Source: Succinimonas sp963628765 (GTDB lineage: Bacteria; Pseudomonadota; Gammaproteobacteria; Enterobacterales; Succinivibrionaceae). Taken from it: a DNA stretch of 46,646 nucleotides. Each line of letters begins with the position of its first letter. Positions within the stretch are counted from its first letter, which is position 1. Below are positions 7,113-14,680 of this stretch, piece after piece. The position numbers and the translations under genes were made by a program. Location of the stretch: the NCBI GenBank assembly GCA_963628765.1, contig CAVGFV010000085.1:1-46646 (forward strand), read 5' to 3'. A model generated the notes under the pieces. The model did not search any database and had not been told where the DNA came from. It saw nothing but the letters and a program-made list of their open reading frames with translations.

Positions 7113-9527
7113 CTAGTTAAAGAGGCTTTCTAAAATATTAGTCTCGGTATCTTCAGGGACATAAACGTCGCAGTTCTTTTCTTGATCTCCCCTAATCATA
7201 TCCTCTCTAACTGGCAATCTCACATAATTGCTCACATCAGTGCAATCAGCCCCTATGATGTATCCTTCAGAATCAAAATTCACAAAGGTAATACCTTCTG
7301 GTTGCGCGAGATCCAATGATATTGGGCGGTATTTCTTTAAAAATCTGTCATACAGCTTAAGAGATCCTGTAGCACCAGTAAGGTTAGTAGAACTGTTATC
7401 ATCGTTACCAATCCAAGCTGTGAATAAGGTATTGTTGTCAAAACCACTAAACCAAGAATCTCTTGAATCATTTGAGGTTCCTGTTTTACCAGCAAGAACA
7501 GTCTTCGGATATTGTTGCCCTACTGAACGCGCAGTTCCTTGTCGTGTTACCACAGTCATTCCGTATATTGCTAGGTAGGCACTTCTAGGGTCCAAAACCT
7601 GCTTTCCATCCAAGTTGGCATGGCGGTCGTAGATAATATTTGTAGACTCAGAACGGACATATCTAATTGCAGACAAAGGTCTATATAGTCCCTCGTTAGC
7701 TATAGTTGAGTACATCTGATTTACTTCAAAAGGAGTCATCGCAACAGATCCTAATAGAATACTTGGAGTTGGTTGAATATCTTCCTTTACTCCTAAATAC
7801 TTGAGTGTATTAACGACCTTGGAAACTCCTACTCGAGAATCCATACCTACTCTAACCATAGGAACATTGCGAGATTCAGCAAAACCTTTATATAGTGGAA
7901 TCCAACCTTTAAATTTATGATCAAAATTTTGTGGAGACCAAGTCTGACCATTTCTTAATTTTACTGTTAATGGTGCATCGTGAACGGCACTACCAAGATG
8001 CCAACCATTATCAAGAGCTGTAAGATACGCAGCTGGCTTAACAAGGGAACCAATTTGACGTTTAGCATTAGTTACACGATTCATACCAGGGTATGAAGGA
8101 TCTCTACTATCAGCAAGAGCCATAAGTTCACTTACACGCCAGTTACTAACTACTACTGCAGTCTGAAGATTCTTCTGTTTTCTCTGTTTCATTAACTCTG
8201 GAATTACTTCTCTAACTGTAGCATCAACGGCTTGCTGTACTTGCGGATCAAGACTGGTAAAGATTTCCATGCTTGGATGAGACAAATAATCCTCACCTAA
8301 CTTTTCACGGAGCTCTTTTCTAACAAAGCTCATATAGCCAGGTAACTGCAAGGTGCGAAGTTCTTTTTTATCAATTACACCTAGTGGTTTTTTGCTATAT
8401 TTTTCGCATTGTTCCAGGGTTAACTCTCCCGCATCAACCATAAGTCGTAAAACTAGATTACGTCTTTCAAGAGCCTTTTTGGGGTTTCTTCTTGGATCAT
8501 AAAGAGATGGACCTTTTATCATACCTACTAAAAGCGCTACTTGATCCCAAGAAAGCTCACTAACAGGAACACCAAAATAGAAATAAGACGCTAAACCAAA
8601 GCCATAAATATCATGAGTGCTATGGCCAAGATATATTTCATTCAAATACATTTCGAGAATAGTATCTTTGTCATATCTGGCATCTACGGCTATAGACAAA
8701 AATAGCTCTTTAATCTTTCTATCAAAACTTCTTTCATTGGATAGAAAATAATTTTTCACGAGCTGTTGGGTTAAAGTACTACCGCCTTGAACCGTCCTAC
8801 CTGCTTTCAAATTTACGAGAACTGCTCTCATAACAGCTAAAGGATTTATGCCGAAATGGCTATAAAAATTACGATCCTCAACATAGATTAAGGTTTTAAT
8901 CAATGATTCTGGGATTTCTTTTAAAGACACAACAATTCTGTCTTCTTCTCCATTATCACTAATACGATCTAGTAAAACAGGATCTAGACGGACATATGCA
9001 ATGTCTTCCTGAGTATCGGCATCTTTAATACTACTGATATATTTACCTGAAAAACCTATTAATATTGGCCTTCTATCTTCGAAACCATCTGAAAAATTAA
9101 AAGGTCTGCGAATAATTACCAATTTGGTTTTTGAATTATTAAATTTATATTCGCCAGGCTTTATAGGGTTGTTTGACTGTCTATATTTGAGTAGCTTTAA
9201 CTCATTTAATATTTGATCAAAAGTAAGGTTTTGATCAAAAGTTAATTCTAAGGGGCGACTATAAACAATAGCTGGGGTTTCCCATTTTCTTGTACCGTTT
9301 AAGCTACTTGAAGTCACTTGCATATAGAAGTAACAAGTAACCATAATAAAAACAACTATCCCTGCCAAAAAGAGTTTTGCAAATAAACATAGCAATCTTC
9401 TTTTAAGGCTCTTTTTCTCTTTGGTGTTTGTTTTATTTGAATTTGACTTCATCTTATTTAAAGACTCACGGTCTTTTGATGTCTTATCTTTTGCTAAATC
9501 AGCAAAGAAATTATTTTTCGGATCCAT
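7113..9527 (-). CDS. mrcB: Penicillin-binding protein 1B (class A bifunctional PBP)
   Basis: PBP1b polymerises lipid II into glycan strands and cross-links them in the periplasm. The 804-residue protein (E. coli: 844) has a basic cytoplasmic N terminus, one membrane helix (about 45-70) and a UB2H-like linker. The GT51 glycosyltransferase follows, with catalytic Glu in VEDRNF (E217) and the QGGSTLTQQLVKN motif. The transpeptidase motifs are SLVK (S494-K497), SRN (552-554) and KTGT (681-684). It has its own promoter and terminator, so it is monocistronic. It lies near dksA and pcnB, as in enterics, where mrcB is in the same chromosomal neighbourhood. The C terminus is shorter than in E. coli. 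Confidence 0.95.
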   Translation of the reverse strand: MDPKNNFFADLAKDKTSKDRESLNKMKSNSNKTNTKEKKSLKRRLLCLFAKLFLAGIVVFIMVTCYFYMQVTSSSLNGTRKWETPAIVYSRPLELTFDQNLTFDQILNELKLLKYRQSNNPIKPGEYKFNNSKTKLVIIRRPFNFSDGFEDRRPILIGFSGKYISSIKDADTQEDIAYVRLDPVLLDRISDNGEEDRIVVSLKEIPESLIKTLIYVEDRNFYSHFGINPLAVMRAVLVNLKAGRTVQGGSTLTQQLVKNYFLSNERSFDRKIKELFLSIAVDARYDKDTILEMYLNEIYLGHSTHDIYGFGLASYFYFGVPVSELSWDQVALLVGMIKGPSLYDPRRNPKKALERRNLVLRLMVDAGELTLEQCEKYSKKPLGVIDKKELRTLQLPGYMSFVRKELREKLGEDYLSHPSMEIFTSLDPQVQQAVDATVREVIPELMKQRKQKNLQTAVVVSNWRVSELMALADSRDPSYPGMNRVTNAKRQIGSLVKPAAYLTALDNGWHLGSAVHDAPLTVKLRNGQTWSPQNFDHKFKGWIPLYKGFAESRNVPMVRVGMDSRVGVSKVVNTLKYLGVKEDIQPTPSILLGSVAMTPFEVNQMYSTIANEGLYRPLSAIRYVRSESTNIIYDRHANLDGKQVLDPRSAYLAIYGMTVVTRQGTARSVGQQYPKTVLAGKTGTSNDSRDSWFSGFDNNTLFTAWIGNDDNSSTNLTGATGSLKLYDRFLKKYRPISLDLAQPEGITFVNFDSEGYIIGADCTDVSNYVRLPVREDMIRGDQEKNCDVYVPEDTETNILESLFN

Positions 9528-9602
9528 GAACTATCAAGATTCCCACATCAAACGTTTAGACAATAAATTCCAACATCTTCTTTACGGATAATTTTTGAAC
9601 GC

Positions 9603-9631
9603 AATATATCACACGGGCGCTATCACTGCAA
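9603..9631 (-). promoter_or_regulatory. Sigma-70-type promoter of mrcB
   Basis: On the minus strand a TTGCAG -35 (9631-9626) is 17 nt from a TATATT -10 (9608-9603), and the -10 is preceded by an extended TG element. This predicts a leader of roughly 70 nt before the mrcB ATG. Confidence 0.45.
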
Positions 9632-9753
9632 TTTCAACATGGTATCGAATGTTTGCTCCTTAAAATTATCACTTATTGGCAAAAAAGTTTGCGTTTACGC
9701 ACATTAAAACTCTGCTCTGTAAAAAAATATGGAATTCATTGCAAATACATGCA

Positions 9754-9759
9754 TATAAT
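9754..9759 (+). promoter_or_regulatory. Candidate -10 box of dksA-gluQ
   Basis: A perfect TATAAT hexamer stands 127 nt before the dksA ATG. The best -35 at normal distance is only TGGAAT, so this is a -10 call alone. Confidence 0.3.
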
Positions 9760-9886
9760 AAAGGATCTTGCTTAGCTGAGGACAGTCAAGTATCCGTTAT
9801 GGCCATTATGATTGCCTCTTTGTTTTAGAATGTGTTGTTACGCCATATAAAGTACGCACAGCATACTTCATTATCGGGAGTCTATT

Positions 9887-10342
9887 ATGAGCGAAAAAGA
9901 ATCAGTAGCATCTGAGCTCAGTCCTTTGGCAATTGCTGGTGTTAACCCTTACGAGGTTAAACCAGGCGAAGAATATATGAATGACAATCAAAAGGCTCAT
10001 TTCAGAAAAATTCTTGAGGCTTGGCGCGATAACCTTCATTCCGAAGTTAACCGCACTGTTGATCACATGAACAGTGAAACTGCAAACTTTCCTGACAGCA
10101 ATGACCGTGCAACTCAGGAAGAAGAATTTTCTCTCGAATTAAGAATGCGTGATCGTGAAAGAAAACTTATCAAGAAAATTGAAAAAACCATCAAACTCCT
10201 TGATACAGACGATTATGGTTATTGCGTAGATTGTGGCGAAGAAATTGGAATTAAGCGCCTCGAAGCAAGACCAACTGCAGATCTTTGCATTAACTGTAAA
10301 GAACAAAGAGAAAAGAAAGAAAAACAAGGTTTCATTTCTTAA
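9887..10342 (+). CDS. dksA: RNA polymerase-binding transcription factor DksA
   Basis: DksA enters the RNA polymerase secondary channel and, with ppGpp, represses stable RNA promoters and activates amino-acid promoters. The 151-residue length equals E. coli DksA. The coiled-coil tip carries the essential Asp-x-Ala (D73, A75 in NDRATQEEEF). The C-terminal zinc finger has four cysteines (C113, C116, C134, C137), so this is the classical zinc form. GGGAG precedes the ATG at good spacing. Its stop overlaps the gluQ ATG by one base, preserving the enteric dksA-gluQ pair. A small hairpin lies just before the ribosome site. Confidence 0.97.
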   Translation: MSEKESVASELSPLAIAGVNPYEVKPGEEYMNDNQKAHFRKILEAWRDNLHSEVNRTVDHMNSETANFPDSNDRATQEEEFSLELRMRDRERKLIKKIEKTIKLLDTDDYGYCVDCGEEIGIKRLEARPTADLCINCKEQREKKEKQGFIS

Positions 10343-11220
10343 TGTACAAAGGCAGATTTGCTCCAACACCTAGTGGGCATCTGCACTTTGGTTCTCTTGT
10401 TACAGCTGTAGGTAGCTATCTTAGAGCCCGTAGTAAATGCGGGTTTTGGTTTTTAAGAATCGAAGATGTTGATGGTCAACGCTCGAAGCCTGAATATACA
10501 GATAGCATAATCAAAACATTAGAAGAATTTTCTCTCAATTGGGACGGGGACATACTCGTACAAAGTAAGAGATCTGACTATTATCAAGAAATTCTAAATA
10601 AAATAATTTCCCAAGAAAGAGCCTACGGATGTAGTTGCACTAGAGCTCTAATCAAAAAGAATAATTTCAAACACCCTTTAGAATGTCGCCTTAAAAAGGC
10701 ACCAATAGAACCTGGGAAAAACGTTAGATTTTATAGCACTAACCTTCCTCATGAATTTACCGATAACTTACTTGGCAAAATAACATTTAATAGCTCTGAT
10801 TCTAATATAGATTTTATTTTAAAACGTGGAGATGGCTTTTTTGCCTATAACCTTGCCTCGGTAACAGACGATATTTTTTCAGGTGTTACTGAAATCGTTA
10901 GAGGCCAGGACTTGTTATATGATACATTTGCTCAAGAAGAGCTCAGAAATGTGTTAAATGCGAGCAAAATTGATTATTTACACCTGCCTTTAGCACTCCA
11001 AGCGAATAATTTAAAATTATCTAAACAAAATCATGCAGAACCAGTAAATATCAAGGATAAATCCGCAGTACTTGTAAAAACTTTAGAATTTTTAGGACAA
11101 GTAACGAATGAAGAGGAAAAAAACTTCTTAAAACACGAAAGCACCGAAAATATTATCTCTTATGCCGTAAAACATTTTGATTTAAATAAAATTCCCCACG
11201 AAGGCAAAATCGTTACCTAA
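10342..11220 (+). CDS. gluQ: Glutamyl-Q tRNA(Asp) synthetase
   Basis: GluQ activates glutamate and attaches it to the queuosine at position 34 of tRNA(Asp). At 292 residues it has the class-I catalytic core of glutamyl-tRNA synthetase without the anticodon-binding domain. It shows the HIGH-like motif HLHFG (residues 13-17), the KMSK-like KLSKQ near residue 230, and a zinc site formed by the Cys-Ser-Cys pair near residue 97 with downstream Tyr/Cys positions. The ATG shares its first base with the dksA stop codon, so translation is coupled, with AAGG upstream inside dksA. Confidence 0.93.
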   Translation: MYKGRFAPTPSGHLHFGSLVTAVGSYLRARSKCGFWFLRIEDVDGQRSKPEYTDSIIKTLEEFSLNWDGDILVQSKRSDYYQEILNKIISQERAYGCSCTRALIKKNNFKHPLECRLKKAPIEPGKNVRFYSTNLPHEFTDNLLGKITFNSSDSNIDFILKRGDGFFAYNLASVTDDIFSGVTEIVRGQDLLYDTFAQEELRNVLNASKIDYLHLPLALQANNLKLSKQNHAEPVNIKDKSAVLVKTLEFLGQVTNEEEKNFLKHESTENIISYAVKHFDLNKIPHEGKIVT

Positions 11221-11239
11221 TACTCATAAGAGCCTATCT

Positions 11240-11266
11240 TTGATAAAAAGAATGCCTTATGATAAT
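11240..11266 (+). promoter_or_regulatory. Possible pcnB promoter
   Basis: TTGATA (11240-11245) and GATAAT (11261-11266) are separated by 15 nt, about 200 nt before the pcnB start. The spacer is short, so support is moderate. If correct, the pcnB leader is about 190 nt and contains all the stem-loops listed next. Confidence 0.3.
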
Positions 11267-11284
11267 ATCACACCGTTAAATTAG

Positions 11285-11389
11285 GGGTACGCAAAAGAAG
11301 ATAATTGTACCCACGTTATGAATAGGTCCGTTACTAACGGAAAGTGGATCTCACTAACCACTTTAAATCTTAATCCTAGTTCCTTAGGA
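11285..11389 (+). promoter_or_regulatory. Structured 5' leader of pcnB (four successive stem-loops)
   Basis: Four inverted repeats follow one another: GGGTAC (11285-11290) with GTACCC (11307-11312); TCCGTT (11327-11332) with AACGGA (11336-11341); AAAGTGG (11341-11347) with CCACTTT (11358-11364); TCCTA (11374-11378) with TAGGA (11385-11389). None is followed by a T-run, so they are not simple terminators. Whether they regulate pcnB is inference. Confidence 0.4.
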
Positions 11390-11450
11390 AAATAAGAAGA
11401 AATCAACAACCGAAAGGCACTGATTTCGAAATAATTAAAGACACACTCTT

Positions 11451-11464
11451 GGAGGTGTACTATT
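11451..11464 (+). promoter_or_regulatory. Strong Shine-Dalgarno and AUU start codon of pcnB
   Basis: GGAGGT (11451-11456) is followed after 5 nt by ATT (11462-11464). The frame is open and conserved from here, and no ATG, GTG or TTG occurs in frame until 11558. The site decides the start of PcnB. AUU initiation of pcnB is documented in E. coli. Confidence 0.75.
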
Positions 11465-12931
11465 TTAAATTCATTCAGTGATAAAGCAGAACTTGCAAAA
11501 GAATATAAAGCAAGAGCTGTAAAGGAAGGCTCAGCCCATCTAGTACTTCCTGGTGATATGATAAATCAAAAGGATATTATTCCTGAAGCGCTTGATGTCC
11601 TTAAAAAACTTCATTCTAAAGGCTACCAAGCTTATCTTGTTGGCGGTGGAATTAGAGACCTTATTCTCGGGAAGAAGCCAAAAGATTTTGATGTAGTCAC
11701 CAATGCCACACCAGATCAAGTAAAAGTAGCCATAAGACGTTGCAGAATCATCGGCAGAAGATTCCGTCTCGTACATGCTATTTATCCCAAAAACATAATT
11801 ATTGAAATAGCTACTTTTAGAAAGCCTTATGACGATGCGGATAATAATTCACAAGTATCCACCAGTGGCATGATCTTAAGAGATAACGAATACGGCACAA
11901 GTTTAGAAGATGATGCAATTCGTAGAGATCTAACAATTAATGCACTCTACTATTCACCTTTCGAGAATGAAATCCATGATTTTCATGGGGGCCTTTACGA
12001 TTTAATAAATCAAAATATTGATATTATCGGTAACCCAGAACACAGATTTCACGAAGATCCCGTAAGAATTATTAGAGCCTACCGTTTTGCAGCAAAATTG
12101 GGTTTCCATATTACTCAAAGAACCAAGGATGCCATTCCTGAGACTATTCCTCTTCTAACACAAATAAACTCTAGCAGAATGTTTGAAGAGTTTAATAAGC
12201 TATTCTTAACAGGACACGGCGCTAAAAGTTTTGAATTGTTAATGCACGACCATGTGATGAGTTGGTTACTCACAGATATGGGACCTCTACTTAAAGACAG
12301 AAACTTTTTTAACTTCGTTAGACATTCACTAGAAAATTCTGATGAACGTTTTGTAGAAGGCAAGAGGAACATGCCACATTTCTTATATGCGATGATGTTG
12401 TGGCCTTTAACTGAACAGCTCTTCTATAAAATGCAGGGACTAAAAAAATTCGCAGCAATACCTAGAGATCGTTTAATTGTAGAAGCTGGAAAAATAACCC
12501 TCAATAGACAGTCTCTGATCACTAAGTTACCTATACTTGCGGTAGCTGATATTCTTGATATTTGGAAAATGCAGATAATTTTGGCATCACCAGAAGATGT
12601 AAAAAATGCCGAGGATATCGTATGGCAAGGTATTTTCAGAGCAGGTCTTGAATTCCTTACTAACCGTGCTTTCTTTTCTAATGAACTACAAGATGTTGTT
12701 CAATACTGGACTTCATTATATGAAGACTGCGTTCCTCCTGATATGCGAACCAGAACAGCTCTTTTGAATATGAAGAACAGTAATGAACTCTCTTCAAAAA
12801 AGAAAAAATCCAAATTAAAGAAAGAAGCTAATTCGCATAAAAACGCTGACAAACACAAAAGCAGCAAATATAAACGCGAAAAAGTTGATAAGAAAGAAGT
12901 AATGAATTACTTCAATTCTAGAAACTGGTAA
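11462..12931 (+). CDS. pcnB: Poly(A) polymerase I, AUU start codon
   Basis: PcnB adds poly(A) tails to RNA 3' ends and promotes their decay. The nucleotidyltransferase signature LVGGGIRDLILGKKPKDFDV is near residues 59-78, with catalytic aspartates D75 and D77. The GNPEHRFHEDPVRIIRAYRFAAKLG motif follows, and the tail is lysine-rich for RNA binding. I start it at ATT 11462 (489 residues). A start at ATG 11558 would drop 32 residues including a stretch that aligns with the E. coli N terminus just before QKDIIPEAL, and it lacks a ribosome site. Expression is probably kept low by the AUU codon. folK, co-transcribed in E. coli, is here on the opposite strand. Confidence 0.92.
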   Translation: MLNSFSDKAELAKEYKARAVKEGSAHLVLPGDMINQKDIIPEALDVLKKLHSKGYQAYLVGGGIRDLILGKKPKDFDVVTNATPDQVKVAIRRCRIIGRRFRLVHAIYPKNIIIEIATFRKPYDDADNNSQVSTSGMILRDNEYGTSLEDDAIRRDLTINALYYSPFENEIHDFHGGLYDLINQNIDIIGNPEHRFHEDPVRIIRAYRFAAKLGFHITQRTKDAIPETIPLLTQINSSRMFEEFNKLFLTGHGAKSFELLMHDHVMSWLLTDMGPLLKDRNFFNFVRHSLENSDERFVEGKRNMPHFLYAMMLWPLTEQLFYKMQGLKKFAAIPRDRLIVEAGKITLNRQSLITKLPILAVADILDIWKMQIILASPEDVKNAEDIVWQGIFRAGLEFLTNRAFFSNELQDVVQYWTSLYEDCVPPDMRTRTALLNMKNSNELSSKKKKSKLKKEANSHKNADKHKSSKYKREKVDKKEVMNYFNSRNW

Positions 12932-12939
12932 CAAAACGT

Positions 12940-12983
12940 CCCCAAAATGTACCTTTTTAAAACTCTAAGGTACGTTTTTGGGG
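12940..12983. terminator. Bidirectional terminator between pcnB and folK
   Basis: TCCCCAAAATGTACCTT (12939-12955) pairs with AAGGTACGTTTTTGGGG (12967-12983), a long stem with one bulge or mismatch. The plus strand is followed by a T-rich stretch, and the minus strand by TTTTG. It fits two convergent genes. Confidence 0.75.
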
Positions 12984-13040
12984 CTTTATATTTCAAATTT
13001 TGGATAACAAACCACTAAATATCATCCTTAGTAATGGTGG

Positions 13041-13562
13041 TTATACCTTTCTTAAAAATTCCATATCTTTTTTTGGAAGACTATTAACACAATTCTTTAA
13101 TACTACCCCATTAGGCAAAGTAAAGTTTGGTGCTATTTCTAGCAAAGGAATCACCACAAAAACCCTGTTTAATATTTCTGGATGTGGAACGCTAAGCCTT
13201 TCAGTAGCAATAACCTCGTTTCCATAAAATAGAATATCTAAATCTAAAGTTCTCGGTCCCCAATGTTGAAGACGCACTCTTCGATGATCTTGTTCGAGCT
13301 TTTGTAAATTATCCAATAAAACTTCAGGGGCTAAACTTGTGGACACAATAATAACTGCATTTACAAAATCAGGCTGATCCTGAGGTCCTACGGGACAAGA
13401 ATGGAAAAGAGAACTCTTCTTTACAACCTTTACCCCTGCGATCTCACCTATCTCAATAATTGCATCATTAATTTGTTTTTCAGGATTATTTAAGTTTGAA
13501 CCTAGCCCTATAACAGCTTCTATTTCCTTTTTATCATTATTGTCTTTAGAAATCATCGGCAC
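13041..13562 (-). CDS. folK: 2-amino-4-hydroxy-6-hydroxymethyldihydropteridine pyrophosphokinase
   Basis: FolK transfers pyrophosphate from ATP to hydroxymethyl-dihydropterin in folate synthesis. Conserved segments visible are IGLGSNL, CPVGPQDQPDFVNAVI and the signature WGPRTLDLDILFYG. I start it at GTG 13562: AAGGAG (13574-13569) lies 6 nt upstream, whereas the in-frame ATG at 13556 is 12 nt away and the ORF upstream of 13562 reads as unrelated sequence. This gives 173 residues; E. coli FolK is 159. The strand is opposite to pcnB and panB, unlike the collinear pcnB-folK-panB order in enterics. Confidence 0.92.
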   Translation of the reverse strand: MPMISKDNNDKKEIEAVIGLGSNLNNPEKQINDAIIEIGEIAGVKVVKKSSLFHSCPVGPQDQPDFVNAVIIVSTSLAPEVLLDNLQKLEQDHRRVRLQHWGPRTLDLDILFYGNEVIATERLSVPHPEILNRVFVVIPLLEIAPNFTLPNGVVLKNCVNSLPKKDMEFLRKV

Positions 13563-13607
13563 ACTTATCTCCTTAAAAACAAATTTAAAAATATTAAAGT
13601 TATCTGA

Positions 13608-13613
13608 ATTATA
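13608..13613 (-). promoter_or_regulatory. Candidate -10 box of folK
   Basis: On the minus strand a perfect TATAAT occupies 13613-13608, 45 nt upstream of the GTG start. No good -35 is seen at 16-18 nt. Confidence 0.3.
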
Positions 13614-13734
13614 ACCTTTGCTCGAAAATCGACCTCTATTAAAAAATGAGATTATGTATAGATGTTTGTATAAAATAAAAAAAAATGAATAATACAATCA
13701 TTGATGTTTATAATTCATTTCGTTAGCAGATTTA

Positions 13735-13852
13735 CTGATCTGCTTTAAAGCTAGAAGATACGGTTATTTCTAACTTGATACTCTGAAATAGATACAATCA
13801 TCATTCAGAGATTTATTTCTTATGATCTTAGATTAGTTACCATCTGTCTAAG
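13735..13852 (+). promoter_or_regulatory. Stem-loop series upstream of panB
   Basis: Three inverted repeats occur in the 310-nt folK/panB spacer: AGCAGAT (13735-13741) with ATCTGCT (13748-13754); CTCTGAA (13781-13787) with TTCAGAG (13804-13810); CTTAGA (13827-13832) with TCTAAG (13847-13852). They lie between folK's promoter region and the panB ribosome site. They could be operator sites or a folded leader; I cannot tell which. No gene is seen in this spacer. Confidence 0.35.
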
Positions 13853-13872
13853 GTGCGCAAGGGAGAGCATAA

Positions 13873-14667
13873 ATGACAATTAGGACATCCACACTTCAAA
13901 AGTTGAAAGACGAGCACAAAAAATTTGCCACTATCACAGCATATGATGCAAGTTTTGCTAGCATATTTGATGAAGCTGGAATTTCAGCAATACTAATAGG
14001 CGATTCTTTAGGAATGACAATGAAGGGAGAGCCTGATACCTTAAACGTAACTATTGATGAAATGGCTTATCACACTAAATGTGTTTCTCGTGGTGTATCT
14101 AATGCCCTCATAATCGCTGATATGCCTTTCATGAGTTATAGCAACACTGAAGATGCTTGCCATAACGCCCATAAACTAATGGCTGCAGGCGCCAATGTGG
14201 TAAAACTCGAAGGTGGCGCTTGGTTAGCAGAAACAATAAGTACTCTCGTAAGAAATGGAATTCCTGTATGTTCTCACCTTGGACTTACTCCGCAATCAGT
14301 AAATGTTTTTGGTGGCTTTAAAGTACAGGGAAGAAGTGATGAAGCTCGTGAGATTCTAATGAAAGATGCTCTAGCCGTAGAAAAAGCTGGAGCCTGCTTA
14401 CTAGTAATTGAAGGTGTACCTAAAGATGTAGGTGCAGATATTACTAAAGCTTTACACATTCCTGTCATTGGAATCGGTGCAGGAAACAATACAGATGGGC
14501 AGATCCTTGTGATGCATGATGCTTTAGGTCTGACCCTTGGCCATACTCCAAAATTTGCAAGAAACTTCCTTGCAGAGACTGGAAATGTCACTGAAGCAAT
14601 TAAAAAATACATCAGTGAAGTAGAGCAGGGAATTTATCCTGATGACACCCACAGTTATACTAACTAG
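13873..14667 (+). CDS. panB: 3-methyl-2-oxobutanoate hydroxymethyltransferase
   Basis: PanB transfers a hydroxymethyl group from methylene-tetrahydrofolate to ketoisovalerate, giving ketopantoate, the first step of pantothenate synthesis. The 264 residues equal E. coli PanB. Conserved motifs include ITAYDASFA, the ILIGDSLGMTMKG magnesium site, LEGG, GIPVCSHLGLTPQS and IGIGAG. GGGAGAG precedes the ATG. panC follows 13 nt later and the pair ends in a strong terminator, so panBC form an operon. Conservation is high throughout and nothing is unusual in the protein. Confidence 0.96.
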   Translation: MTIRTSTLQKLKDEHKKFATITAYDASFASIFDEAGISAILIGDSLGMTMKGEPDTLNVTIDEMAYHTKCVSRGVSNALIIADMPFMSYSNTEDACHNAHKLMAAGANVVKLEGGAWLAETISTLVRNGIPVCSHLGLTPQSVNVFGGFKVQGRSDEAREILMKDALAVEKAGACLLVIEGVPKDVGADITKALHIPVIGIGAGNNTDGQILVMHDALGLTLGHTPKFARNFLAETGNVTEAIKKYISEVEQGIYPDDTHSYTN

Positions 14668-14680
14668 AAGAAGAAAAAAA

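Larger units (their letters stand above)
9528..9886. other. Divergent mrcB/dksA intergenic region
   Basis: This 359-nt spacer holds the mrcB promoter (minus), a small perfect inverted repeat TGCGT-TT-ACGCA at 9690-9701, and a TATAAT (9754-9759) as candidate -10 for dksA. There is also a hairpin at 9850-9868 (AAGTACGC/GCATACTT, one C-A mismatch, 3-nt loop) just before the dksA ribosome site. The dksA leader would be about 120 nt. No convincing gene lies in it. Confidence 0.45.

Noticed and set aside
9799..9828. Nine-codon ORF (MAIMIASLF) upstream of dksA, a possible leader peptide
   Set aside because: No ribosome site at usable distance, no run of regulatory codons, and no terminator/antiterminator pair after it.
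13563..13697. N-terminal extension of folK to ATG 13697
   Set aside because: The added residues are aromatic and non-conserved, and the AAGGAG site lies downstream of that start, next to GTG 13562.
14642..14680. Upstream ATG of panC overlapping panB
   Set aside because: It adds 13 unrelated basic residues; ATG 14681 matches the conserved N terminus.
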